Of a stretch of DNA of 64,000 nt, positions 1-13,200 are shown one piece after another; positions within the stretch are counted from its first letter, which is position 1, and every line of letters begins with the position of its first letter. The notes below the pieces were generated by a model. It was not told the origin of the DNA, searched no databases, and worked only from the letters and a program-made list of their open reading frames with translations. The position numbers and the translations under genes are program-made. Source of the DNA: Mytilus edulis (taxonomy: Eukaryota; Mollusca; Bivalvia; Mytilida; Mytilidae). The stretch covers positions 40,395,373-40,459,372 of the forward strand of contig NC_092350.1 in assembly GCF_963676685.1 (NCBI RefSeq), read 5' to 3'.

Positions 1-608
1 GCATAATCTGTGTCATCTGTGTCCCATGGACACATTCCCATTTATTTTAACTACTTTTAAAAGTTCTTCCACATATGATTAAATGTAGGAGATTTGTTAA
101 AATATTAAATCTGATGTATGTCTCCATGTTAAACTAATTCAGTAATTTAACAAGACTTGTAAATTTGTTATACCTGTCCATGGAAAACATTGTCATTTGT
201 CAGAATTATGTTAATTTCCATGTTTCCACCTGACTTTTAACAACTGTAGACAATAGTAAGTTTACTTACCTTGAGGTGAATAGTTTGGAAATAAAAGACA
301 TCTTGGTAAGTTCTTAAACCAATAGCAGTATCATTTTATAACAAGCATTGATCGCTATAATTAGAAAGAAGCAAAATTTAGAATTTCTTCAAAAATATAA
401 TATCCATAAGAATAAAAACCAATTTTTTTTTTTTAAAGTAGGTAAATATTTCTAATGTGCAAAAGATATCATAAGGTTATTACAAACACTTTTGGTCCAT
501 TCATACACCATCTAGCATGTTTACTTCCAGATGCATATATCCTTAGGAGGTGATTGGGTTTTGATTGATTGCATTACATGTTTAAAATAATCAGGCGATA
601 AATACAGT

Positions 609-789
609 GGCGGATCCAGAACTTTTCCTAAGAGGGGGTCCGCTGACTGACCTAAAGGGGGGGGGGGGGGGGGGGGGGGGGGCCCACTCCAGTCCTGCTT
701 CAATGATTCCCTATATAATCAACCAAATTTTTCCCACAAAAGGGGGGCTGGGCCCCCAGGCCCCCTCCCCCCCCCCCCCTGGATCCGCC
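609..789. mobile_element. MITE-like GGATCC-ended element, copy 1
   Basis: Begins ggcggatccag and ends ctggatccgcc, an exact terminal inverted repeat of 11 bp. The interior holds a poly-G run (658-682) and a C-rich run. It is the same terminal design as at 2949-3095 and 19167-19288 but with a diverged middle. Confidence 0.75.
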
Positions 790-2948
790 TATGGTTCATA
801 TTTATTGTCCAAGACAAAGTTGCAAAATTTTAGTTTGATATAATTGTGAATGTAAAATAAATGCAATAAACCTTCTTACCCCTAGAAACGTTTTAAGCCA
901 CTCAGAGCTATAAAGTTACAAATTTCTCTCACCATGGTATTTTTAACCCCAGAATTTATAACACAATTATTTAATAAAAGAGTATTGTGAATAGTTAATA
1001 ATCAAGTCTTTATCAGTTTCAAAGCTTGAAAGCATTACATAAAAACCATGCAAACATGAATTTTAAAATAGGGAATTTGACAATGCAAAAAAAACCTTTT
1101 TGTCTTTAGTCTTCTCTTTCTGTTCTTTCTTTATTTGTTCCTTTCTGCCACCACCTTTCTCTGTTATATCTTCCCCTTTCCCCAGTGTCCCATTGCCCTA
1201 CCTTCACCCTTCAAAAAGATCATTAGATGATAAGAATGTGTAAAAGTCAAATCATTTTATCGATAAGACATTTTTTTGTCCACTTGCCAATAACATGAAT
1301 ATGTGTTTTATAGTAATTGCAAAAATGATCATTTTGTTCAGGCTTAAATGTTAAGGTTCAGTATGATAGGGTATATGCATGTAGACTTAAATGACTTGCA
1401 CTTATAGATTTTGGGGTTTGTGCGTAGATATAAATGAACTTGAACTTGTGTCAAACACAAAAATGAATGCAGCGTGTAGAAATTTCTGTTGTCAGACAAA
1501 ACACTATAATGCTAAATGCAAATGCTTTGGCACGTTTTTGACGTAAAAAATATACACGATATGTTTTGTGTTAGCTATAGCCTTGTCTTTTCATGAAACA
1601 GCCAATCAGTAGTCTCAAACATTGCTGCCTTGACAGATCTTGTATCCTTGTCAACAGAAAGATTAGCCAATCAAAACTCTAGAAACAATACCTTTTGACA
1701 AGTTTGATACCTGTAATAGGAAATGCACAATTTCCATTTTGTATCTCAGGGGTTCCAAAGGGAAATTTTCACCAAAAAATGAATAATAAAACAGAAAAAA
1801 TATCATTAAAACTTGTAGTAAATTTACTGCAACCAAAAATATGATAAATCCATGTCTTCGATAAATTTAAATGATAATTGAAGTTATACGCCTTCGGATA
1901 TAAGTTTTTCCCCTTGTCTCTCCCCCTTTCTGAGATTTATTTGTTGTGTTTGTTGTCATTATTAATTAGTTAAAGGGGGGAAGAAATGAACAGTAAGTAA
2001 GATATTGTTGTTTCTCAGTTTCGCATCCGATCTGGATTAAGGTAGGCTTTATTTTGCATTATAATTACTGGTACTGAAAAAAAAAATGTTTATTTGTTAA
2101 GTGGTAAACTAAAGTATAATTCAGTAAGATATAAAAATTATTAAATATGCTTTATGAGCAATTTTGCATTAAAGATATCGGCTTAATCAAAAGTTTGTTT
2201 GGATTTCAGATACATGCATTAAAACTATATAAAAATTAATTGTTTTACACTCAGAGACTCTTTTACTTATTTTAAGCCATCCTTAATTACTATTGAAAAC
2301 TTCTTTTATTATTATTGAAAGCAAATTAAGTACTTTGTGTCTTGCAGACGTCTTAAAAGAAAGCTTGCTTTACTACAAAAGTTTCTATTTTTTGATTCCC
2401 ATTCTAAAATTAAGAACTCTTTTATCATCACTTTTTTAATCTGGTAAATTTCAAATTTAGAATTTGTTTCTATTTTCAAATAACCTTGACTTTTGAATTG
2501 CATAACATTCTTGTTGTATTAGTGTATTCCTTTGATTGATCATGTCGATAGAGCAATACACATTTATAAGGCATCTTCCTGCTGATTTTGTATGTGTCAG
2601 TTTGATATGTTATATTTATAACTTTCTGGTGTATACTCCTCATCATCTTCTGTTCATCTTTGTTTAAAGCACCACCATTAACAAGTAACTTCATTGAAAT
2701 TTGCCCATAATTTAGTATAAGAAAAAAGTCTTAAGCTTCAATTTGATATTGCGCTTAAAAGTACAATACTAAATCATGCACATGCAATGGCAAAGAAAGT
2801 TCTAAATTCCAAATGGATCAATTTGATGCTAAAAATTATGTATTTTCCAATCAAAGTGGGCTACTTCCTTTTAACCCCACCTCCTTCTCCCCTCAATTCA
2901 CCACTGTTAAATACCTGCAGTAATTGAATGTTTGAGAACCCTATCAGG
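790..2948. other. Non-coding stretch, probable intron or upstream DNA
   Basis: AT-rich with a pyrimidine-rich patch (1100-1200) and no supportable exon or element. Bases 1-608 and 3100-4166 look the same apart from the AT microsatellite. Whether this is an intron of the troponin gene or its upstream flank cannot be told from the window. Confidence 0.5.
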
Positions 2949-3095
2949 GGCGGATCCAGCCATTTTAAAAAGGGGGGTTCCTAACCCAGGACAAAGGGGG
3001 GGGTTCCAACTACATGTCCCCATTCAAATGCATTGATCGTCCAAAAAAAAGGGGGGGATTCCAACCCCCAGAACCCCCCCCTCTGGATCCGCGCC
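2949..3095. mobile_element. MITE-like GGATCC-ended element, copy 2
   Basis: Termini ggcggatccag and ctggatccgc. The middle (ggttccaact..catgtccccattcaaatg, cattgatcgtcc) is nearly identical to the copy at 19167-19288, so the two belong to one subfamily of about 125-150 bp. Confidence 0.78.
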
Positions 3096-3824
3096 TGCCT
3101 ATAATGATCATTAGATAATGTTAGAAACATAATAATTGAAGAACTATAATGCCTGAATTGCACAAACATCAAGTTTACTTGCATAAAACCATTGATCCCT
3201 GTTGCTTGTTATCTTTTGCTTTGTTTTAAGACTAGTGAATATTAATGATCTGAATCATTAGCAGGTTTTATGCACAATTCTGGTGCACATCTTTTCAATG
3301 GTATTGAAGGTTAACATATTGGGTATCTGAGACATAAACCATTTTGTTTTAAAAACTTAAACAACTGAAAATAAAAATGAGAAACAGACTACCCATAAAA
3401 ACTAAACATTGACCAATTAGCAATCAAAATGTTGTCAAGGTCAGATGAACCCTGCCGGACAGACATGTACATGTTACTATCTGAAAAATATAAATAGCAA
3501 ACATGTCAAATGGCAATTTATTAAGAGGGTTTAAATTGTCGAAAAGTGAAGAGTTGCATATATAGTGTTACTGTAAATAATCCAAGTAAATGAAATTGTG
3601 TTAACAACTTCAGCAAAAGTTTACAACATCTATGCTAGGACCAATAGATTTGAATGTTTATGTTTAACATCTATGTTATTATAGAACCTAAGATCAATCC
3701 ATGAGACAAAAAATATTCTAAAGTGAATAACAGGGTTAAACAGGACTAAATTAAGGTGTCATGGAAAACAATGCATTGGGCTCAGCTTATCCCTTACCTT
3801 GAAATATTTTTTTCCATTGGCTAC

Positions 3825-3846
3825 ATATATATATATATATATATAT
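3825..3846. repeat. (AT)n microsatellite
   Basis: A pure alternating AT run of about 22 bases in non-coding DNA upstream of the first visible exon. Confidence 0.9.
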
Positions 3847-4166
3847 TCATATACCCCTGTAAGTCAATACATAAATATTGAAAACTAATGTACTTTTAGA
3901 AGACAGAAACAGGCTTCAGTTGACATATTCAGAAAAAAATACTTGGTATGTTTATCATGTTTATAGAACAATGTGAAATATGATAAAAAAAACATACAAA
4001 CATAACCCTAGATATAATGCTGAACCCTAAATGTACGTTAAAGTGAATCTGTATATTGATCTGTAATATGTTATAGATATAATAACTCGATGTAGTTTTA
4101 TGATTTTGCATGATTTCCTTTGATTATCCTGTTGTTTTTGCATGGTTATGTTTTTTGCATGTGCAG

Positions 4167-4259
4167 GCTAGATGTAAAAAGTTCACTTACCTCCCCTGGT
4201 TTAGATGATCCTTTGAACGAAAAGAAACAGAAGGAGCGAGAGGACCGCCTTCAGAGAAT
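4167..4259 (+). CDS. Troponin I-like gene, first visible coding exon (exon 1 of window)
   Basis: Acceptor gtgcag ends at 4166 and donor gtaggt starts at 4260. It enters needing one base and leaves with two bases of a codon (93 nt, symmetric). The product is LDVKSSLTSPGLDDP followed by a charged helix NEKKQKEREDRLQRM. Short, basic and acidic residues alternate as in caldesmon-type helices. It has no start codon of its own, so an upstream exon must exist. Confidence 0.65.
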
Positions 4260-7200
4260 GTAGGTCATGATAATTTACAGCTATAATGTATTTAAAACAT
4301 TTAGAAATATTTAAACTAATAAAAGTTTATATTTGTAAAGTTGTTTAAATTATTAAAAACAGTAATAGAATATTTAGATAACAGTTCTCGAATATCCTAA
4401 GTTAAATAACAGGTCAGAAAGAAATGACATCCATCATCAATTTCATTTTTACAAATAATGAATGAGCTTCTCTTTAAAAAAAAATCATCTTCCAATTTTA
4501 ATTCAGAGTGTATATAATCACTGTTTCTTCAATTTTTATTCCATCATTATTCTATGATAGCTAGAACCTCAAAGTTTTGATGATTAAGTCGAAACATCAA
4601 AAGATTACTAATCGATCTCAATTTAATAAAGATTTGCATCTTACATTTAACAAAAGTACAAATTTTATTATATCAATATTGAACTGAATATTATATACCT
4701 ATTATTGGTTTAACGAATATTAGAAAGTTATTTTTAAGCAAGATGAATTTTCAAGATCGTAACATGTAGGAGGATAGTAAAATAGGATTTCCCTCTATAA
4801 CAAAAGTACAATTAATGATAAGGCAGAAGGGTGTTCCCATGCATTACTCTCTTTTGAATCTTAAAACATATGCAGTTGGTTATATTCATCATGTTCATAA
4901 TGCATGTTTGTTATAAGATAGTCTGTAGTTCTATGGTAAAGTTTACACCTGTGTTAATCTAGTAATTTGGCCTTGGTGCACCCTACATTAAGGAGATGCA
5001 TACACAGAAACTTGATCATGACAGTTGTTTATAAATTAATTTTCCTAGATGTACAGGAAGTTGATCTCTTCCAGTCCACTTCAAACGTAGAAATCTCTCC
5101 TTCTCTGGCTTCTGGGTTACGTAATTTGAAGTGCAAAGAAATAAATCTTTTTGATTAACTGAAATTAGGTTTACAACAAACTTCTTTACTTGTCTTTCAT
5201 GTTTTCTTTCAATTCTAAGCTGCCACTAAAAACACTCTTAATGCACTTTCATAAATCATTTTACGGGTTTTCATAATGGCATATGATAAACAAATTAGAC
5301 AGAATTGCCTGATGATTTGAAAAATGAACACTAGACATGTCTTTTTTCTTTAAAAAAAGAAAAATTCTTACAAGATTATCCCAAGGGTACCTCATTTTTG
5401 CAAGACTTTAAGCATCTTTCAGTATGATAAAAGTGATTTTGCTGTCTGAATATACTGAAGATATGAAAAATGTCCTACAGCTGTTAAAAGAAGCAGCCTT
5501 ATCTTAACCAGCTCACAATGATAAATTGTAGTTTCTGGACAATCATGACAACCCAATTGATCATGGTATAACTTGAACTATGACCTAACTATTGCATGTC
5601 TCTATGTTGATGTTCACTTTTGTTATAATTCAGTTTTAGTTCCATATTTTATATATTAGAATAGTCCAGGCTGAAGAATATTATGGACTTCATTTAAGTT
5701 TGAGGTATATAAGAGTTTTCATTATTCCTACTGATAACTGATAGAGACTTAGTTATAGTAATTCTAAATGATACTTAGTAGATGACTTTGTCATTAGCTC
5801 TACATTTCTTTTTTTTTCATAGATTTTTCTTTCCATGTTTCTATTTGTAAAATATTGGCAGTTGGACTCACTCAGTGAGTGAAAATTAACTTATAATAGT
5901 GGCACTATAAATACTACCTGTCCACATAACTTTAGCTGTCATCAGAATTGCAGTCTTACTTATTTTGATGTTAATTTCTTTCAAATAACATTTTTAGCTC
6001 ACCTGGCCTAAAAGGCCAAGTGAGCTTTTCTCATCACTTGGCGTCCGGCGTCGTTAACTTTTACAAAAATCTTCTCCTCTGAAACTACTGGGCCAAACCA
6101 AACCAAACTTGGCCACAATCATCATTGGTGTATCTAGTTTAAAAAATGTGTCCAGTGACCCGGCTAACCAACCAAGATGGCCGCCATGGCTAAAAGTAGA
6201 ACATAGGGGTAAAATGCAGTTTTTGGCTTATAACTCAAAAACCAAAGCATTTAGAGCAAATCTGACATTGCGGTAAAATTGTTCATCAGGTCAAGATCAT
6301 TCTGCCCTGAAATTTTCAAATGAATCGGACAACCCGTTGTTGGGTTGCTGCCCCTGAATCTGTAATTTAAAGGAAATTTTGCCGTTTTTGGTTATTATCT
6401 TGAATATTATTATAGATAGAGATAAACTGTAAACAGCAATAATGTTAAGCAAAGAAAGATTTACAAATAAGTCAAACATGACCAAAATGGTCAATTGACC
6501 CCCTAAGGAGTTATTGTCCTTTATAGTCAATTTTTAACAATTTTCATAAAATTTGTAAATTTTTATTAACATTTTCCCTGAAACTACTGGGCCAAGTTCA
6601 TTATAGATAGAGATAATTGTAAGCAGCAAGACTGTTTAGTAAAGTAAGATGTACAAACACATCACCATCACCAAAACACAATTTTGTCATGAATCCATCT
6701 GCTTCCTTTGTTTAATATTCACAAAGACCAAGGTGAGCTTCACAGGCTCTTAGTTAACACTTTTAATGGTTTAAAACATTTTAAGTGGAAAGAAACTGAC
6801 ACAAATGGTGTATTTGATAGACACACTATTGTTATGTATATTACTCCTCACACCCCATCCTTTTATTTGATATAAATTTAATATTTGACAGTATATTAAG
6901 TCAATACATCACAGTCTTATATTTCTATTATTTTCTGTGAAAATGAATGAGAAGGCATTGGACCCTGTGTAGACAGTATTTTATGTTTATATTCAGTCAT
7001 GCTGTTGACCAAGGGTATGACTTTCAAATTTAAATACAACAGAAACATTCCTTTGGTCAGGTCTAGTTTCATTTCTTACTTTGGTCTGATTTAATAAAGC
7101 TATAGAATCTTATTAGCATGATAATGCTTCAATGGTGCTTTGTTTTGACTTCTTTATTGTTGTCTCTTTGGGTGACTTAAGACCAGCCCTACTTTCACAA

Positions 7201-10200
7201 CACATTTGTCAAGGGTCTTGTTCATATTAAATGTTTTATGTTTTTTTTTTAAATATTCTATTTTATAATACTTTTTGCAAGTTATGGTAGGTTTTTATTT
7301 ATGTATTATTATTTTTTGTTATCAGTGGTTTGTTTGTTTTCTTATGTAGTTACTACTAGTATAACATATTTAAAATCTGCATGCATTTTTTAATGATTAA
7401 ATTGATTATAAGCTCAGTAGGAATGGTAAAATTTTCAATAAAATAAATTTAGAGGAAACAGTAGACATTTGAAATTGGTTTTATGCAAATATTCCAAGTA
7501 CATTGTAATAAGGTCGATAGTAAGGTTTTTTTTCAGTCAAGTTTCATATGTTTATGTCATGTTTTAAGTATCAGCAATTCTTCGAAACATAATAAACTTG
7601 TTATATACTATGCTATCATTAACAGAATTATCTCTTTCTTAATCAGAAAATATAAGATATAAATGATAATTTTAAAAACTTGTGGATATTTACTGTGCTG
7701 CAGGATTTATAAGAAATTTGCCATGTATAATTGGCATGTTATGACAACATTAATTCATCATAACCATGTTGTTTACTCGGAAGATATTATGTGTATACCA
7801 TTGATTTGTGACAAAAAAGGATATAACCTGTGTCTATTTATAAGTGTGGAATTTTTGTTACCATGGAAACGAGAAACATATGCAGTGATAGCTAATTTGC
7901 CCAGAAATATGATCTGATATATTGTTATTAGTACTGAGGACCTGAGAATAGTGTTATTGGGATGTAATATAGCAATGATGCAAATAGAATCATCATGGAG
8001 AAATCGTGAGCAGACAAACAGGCTTGGACTTATGCCAATATTCTAGACAAGATTATTCTGCTGATCATGCATTCTGTTTGATAAAATACCATCAGTTAAT
8101 GTGTGTGTAGTGATTGTGGCAAAAACTAGAGAATAAACAAACTAATGATAGCATAGTATATAGTATATCACAAGTTTTGAATTAAGATAGCAAATATTTA
8201 CACATAACATTGTTAAAATCGTGAGTGTCCTCCCACATACAAATTTTTGATATAAGATTGAGTTTTTGTGTTTTGTAGAATATTCTGCCCTATAATTAAA
8301 ACAGGTGGTACATGTTTCTAACATGCCAACATGAATCCTTGTTTGTATTCATTTACCATTTTAATACTAAACCACAAAATTTATTCTGCAGTCAAAGTTT
8401 ACATAAAACATAGGAATGAAAGAATGAAAGAATCATTGTATTCCCTATCAATATCCTATCAAGATCATATGATTGAAGAATTACAAAACAATAATTTAGA
8501 TAATATTAGATAAATGGTGGAAAATACAATTTCAGCATAATATATATATAGATATCCTACAAGCTCATTGAAATGTTACAACCCAAAAAACTGTCGAACT
8601 GTATTTACTTATAAATAAAAGGAATATATATGACCCCCTCTTCCCCCTCTCCATCCCCCCCCAAAAAAACCAACAAAAATCAACTGATTGTGAAAATAAT
8701 TGTTATTTGCAAATATTTTACATGTGACTGTTGATCATGTGTTGTATTCATTTCATATCTTTTATGTTTATGTGTGAAATAGAAATGTACAGTTATTTGA
8801 TCTCATACTAAACTGATTGAAAAGAAACTAAATGATAGAATATGATAAGTTTTAAATTATAGCCTTTTTCATTTTGCATGGAATTTCCTTTAGAGTGAAT
8901 TAATTACAAAATTTCTGTTTTTCAGTATTTCAGTTGCGAATGAAAAGTCATATGGGATTATATTGTGTTCAAAAATTATGCAAATTAATGATTATACATT
9001 AATGAAATTAGATCAATTTTTCAATATTGAAAATTCTCATGACTTTTTGAATTCACAACTGAAATTTATAAAATATGATTTATATGGAAGCTCCAAGTTT
9101 ACTCTTATTCCTGTAAACAAGTTAGAGTTATCTCCCTTATAATATTAAGTTTTGTAACAAACTTGTAGCTTCCATGGTTTGATTTGATTATAATTACCAT
9201 TCCTTTAGAATGTTTTGTTTGAGTTTTGATTTAACAGAGTGTCTTTTTTCACCACTAATTCAGAGCTGCCGGTTTTAGTACAATAAATGGAGAAGATGAA
9301 TTAGAACGTCGTCGCAAGGAACGTCGAGAACAAAGATTAAGGCAAGACTTGATGTTGTAGTGTATAAATACATTGTTATTATATGTTTTCTGAGACTATG
9401 TGTACACTTGTAAAGGGTAAGGTATATCGCATAAAACAAAAGTAGAAAACTTCACCGATTTTACAAATGAAAACATGTGGCATTTAGTGTATTACAGAGA
9501 GGAGAATCGATCGATTCAGAATGAAAAAGATTACACCTACACAATGTGTGAATTGTTACGTAATCATTGCATGTTTTTTGACATCCTAGTTTTTCATGCA
9601 TCAAACTTCCAACCATCAATCTTACTACAGTTTTATTTTCCCCTTGTTAAGCATCCTCTTGGACAATTATGTATGTTTTAGTCATTTCAATCAGTAAAAC
9701 ATTTGCCTGCTGGTGATAATATTATAAAATAACAACTTTATACAAATAGACTAAGTGACTTGCAGTGCTGTCATATACTATTTGTTATAGTTGGCGAAAT
9801 CTATTTTACCATTTTGGTTGTGTCAGTTGAGACATATAGATCTGTCTATTTTTAAAATTAAGAAAATTTACTACTAGATTAATAGCTGACTAAAGCATAC
9901 AAAATTGAATTTTAATTTAATTTTTGATAGTGAAATTTAAAAAAAAATGCAGTGACTTATTGGACCATCTTTTGCATGTTTACCCAGTACATAAAGAAAT
10001 AACAAATTGTTTGCTGTGAATTGAAACAAATAAATAATATCACTTAATGATTGGAATGAAATTCTGAACAAAAGTTTAATTTTATAACCTTCATGTTTTT
10101 TTTAGATCTGGTGAGACAGAAACACCAGCAGAAGACACTTCCTCACGCCGAAGCCGAAGAAGGCGTGGCACAGAGGACGACATCGACACATCAGCCACAG

Positions 10201-13200
10201 AAGTAAGATATCATTGTAAACTTGCAGACCTTTTTATGGTCCCTTTATTTATCGAATATAAAATAATACAAGTTCAAGTAGTATATTGTCAGAAACCGGT
10301 TGCAGTCAATATAAAACACAAACATTACAAAGCGTTCGAGAAGACGCTACTAAGTTGAAAAACCTGTGTCTAATCCATTTGTTGTTTTTGAACAATAAAA
10401 TATGTTTAAACTATAGCAAATCAGATTAAATAAAGGTGTCAAAATATATTATTCCACATCATCATCATAATTGACATTTCATTTTACTTTTGATAAAGTT
10501 TTAAATTGATATTATAAGCCGATTTTAATCAAATATTTAGGTAGTATAGGACTGTATGAAATAAAATGATTGTTCATTTTTTCCATACTACTGTGAAGTT
10601 GTTGTTATGTTGTACTCTCTTGAAAACATTTATAAAAAGTATAGGGAACTTTGATTTTTGTCAAGCTACAGGTTGTGCAAATACCCATATTTATGAGGAT
10701 GAAACAGTTTTAAAATTGCAAAAAAATTATAAAGTTTTGAAAAGTTTGAGCAGGTAGTGTTGTATGGAATGATTTCAGAAAGTAAAGTGATTAAGAGATT
10801 TTTTAATTCATTTCTCATTTTTCCTGCTATACACCATAACAAAACAGTTAATCTAGATAAGTTAACTACTCATTACAAAATTATCTAAGTTATCTCCCCT
10901 TCTAAAGCAAATTTTTTCAAAAGAGAAAAAAATCTTATGTTTTTTTGTTTTTGTGCAGTGTTTTGTTTGGATACTGCTCCATCAGAAAAATTGTTTTGTG
11001 ATTCAAAAGTGGTTTGGGCAAAGGAGGCTTTTGCTATCCAGTCCCAGCTAAATAAAAATGTTTAAATGGAACAGCCCAATATATGCTAAAATGTAAAAAC
11101 TGGTTCATTTATTGTTTGATTCATATTCATGTTCATTGTGTGTCTTCATGTGTGTTCATTAACAGGAAGTAACAAGTACACGCTCACGTAGACGACGGGG
11201 TGAAGAGGAGGTAAACATTTAGATAGAGCCTGTTGCCATGGATACATGTCTTTAACATATATGTACTACTAACCTTGACCTTACAGCCAGATGATCAGCA
11301 GCAATGATCACTTCTTCCATGTGTTTTATTCAATATTGACCAAATCCATTCCTTCCAAATTAAGATTTCAAATGTTCAAATTGAAAATGTCATGACTGTC
11401 CTAGACTTTTCATCTCACAGTTCCTAATTCACGTTCTGTCAGTCATTTCTTTCTCTCTTTCTAGTTCACTTGTGTTCCTGTTCCTTTTTTATTCACTGTT
11501 TGATCCCCAAATAAAAAAATAAAATAAAATTGTAATTTAGGTACTACAGTCTTGTTTCATTAGGTGTAATTCTAAATATTACCGAACTTTTTCTCAATAA
11601 ACCCATATTTTGTCAACTGCATGTGATGCACTTACTTAATTGAAATATGTACAATGCTTGTTAAGGTAGAAAATAGTGAAATATATATTAAATGGGAAGC
11701 ACATTTCCAGTTCTTATTATCTTAAGTTGGATGTCAATGTTTCTTAGTTCTTAGGCCTTATAATGTAAAGTTATTCATTCACAAATAGACTGTTTTGTAT
11801 AGCAAAAGCTTTAGCATAATTATTATAATTATCATTCAGAAAAATTGCATGAAAATGTAGATACTGCGTTCTGCATAGTTTACTTTCATGGCAATGTAGT
11901 TTTAGATATGCCATGTTTAATAGGGAAATGCTTCAGTCTGCTTCTACAAATGCTTGAATGTAAAAAATATTTTACGTCATACTTTTTTCAAAGGTAGTTA
12001 AAACTATGTTCTCATCAGAAATATTAACTGGATTAGGGTTATATTGCTGTCCACTCAACAATAAACACATTTTATTAAAATAGTATGCTAGACCAATTGT
12101 GAAAACTGAATAGAGGATTGGTCAAAATGGACCACTATTTTATTAAGGATGCATGTATCTTGAAATTTTATCAATCAACAGAAATAGACAGTACAAAACA
12201 GACACACTTAACTGGGTATATTTCAGAGGGGCCATTTTAATTTTCTTTTGTAAAATTTGATTATTAAAGTGTTCCCATATTATAAAGTAAGGATGGACAT
12301 TGCACTATACTTACAGTAAAATGATGAGTTTCTGTCTTACATGGTCGTAGACAGTCTCACCTGCCATTTATTTCTCTTAAGGTCTGACAACCTAACATTT
12401 GAACTCATTAAAGATTTCACTATCAAGAGGTCATGTTCATAATGTTCAAATGGCATTATAAATATGATAAATGTTATCTATTTTTTACAGGAAACTGACA
12501 GTGCACCAGTCTCAGTTCCAGAACCAGAACCAGAATCACAACCACAGGTAAACAACAACGCAGAAGAGGAAGAAAGTCGAAGACGGGAAGAAGAGGAAGA
12601 AGCTGAGAGACAAAGACAGGCAGCAGAGGAAACAAGACGTAGGCAACAAGAGGAGGAAGATAGAAGACGACGAGAGGACGAAGAAAGAAGACAGAGGGAA
12701 GAAGAGGAACAAAGGAAAAGGGTAGGTTCATGGGTGGAATAGGAAAAGAGATAAATGGTGAACACTGGGTCTAGTTTATTTTGAAAATTGAGACAGTCAT
12801 GTAGACAATGAGGGTATAAGATGATAACAGATTATGCAAAGAGTTAAGGAAGGTTCAAAGTGCAGATGAGATAAATGCCTTTGTCAAGGGAGGTAACAAT
12901 AGAAATCTAGAATGAACCATGTTGTGCTGGATGAGGTAGGTAGCATATAAGGCAATCTTTGATCCATAGCATGTTGTTTTTATTGTGAATAATGCATTAT
13001 TTGAACACTTTCAATAATATTGTATGACATTAAATGAAAAAAATAACATTCAGAATAGAAAAAAAAGAAGAAAATATCCCTTTTTGAAATTACTTGCATG
13101 AACATTTTTTAATATTTATACATATAGTGTTGTGTGTTGATTGTGCATGGTTTGTTGATTTTTGCATGTGTTGAAAAAAGGAAGAGGAGAGCAGTGAAGA

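Noticed and set aside
607..843. Open frame with a poly-Gly run
   Set aside because: It runs across the poly-G tract of a GGATCC-ended element and has no family resemblance.
4967..5158. Possible extra troponin exon around gaagttgatctcttccag
   Set aside because: It has an acceptor-like ctagatgtacag, but in the phase set by exon 1 it meets a stop; no compatible donor.
12474..12765. Open frames of 85-95 codons on the minus strand
   Set aside because: They are the reverse frames of the E/R-rich exon 5; low-complexity coding sequence gives long Ser/Leu frames on the other strand.
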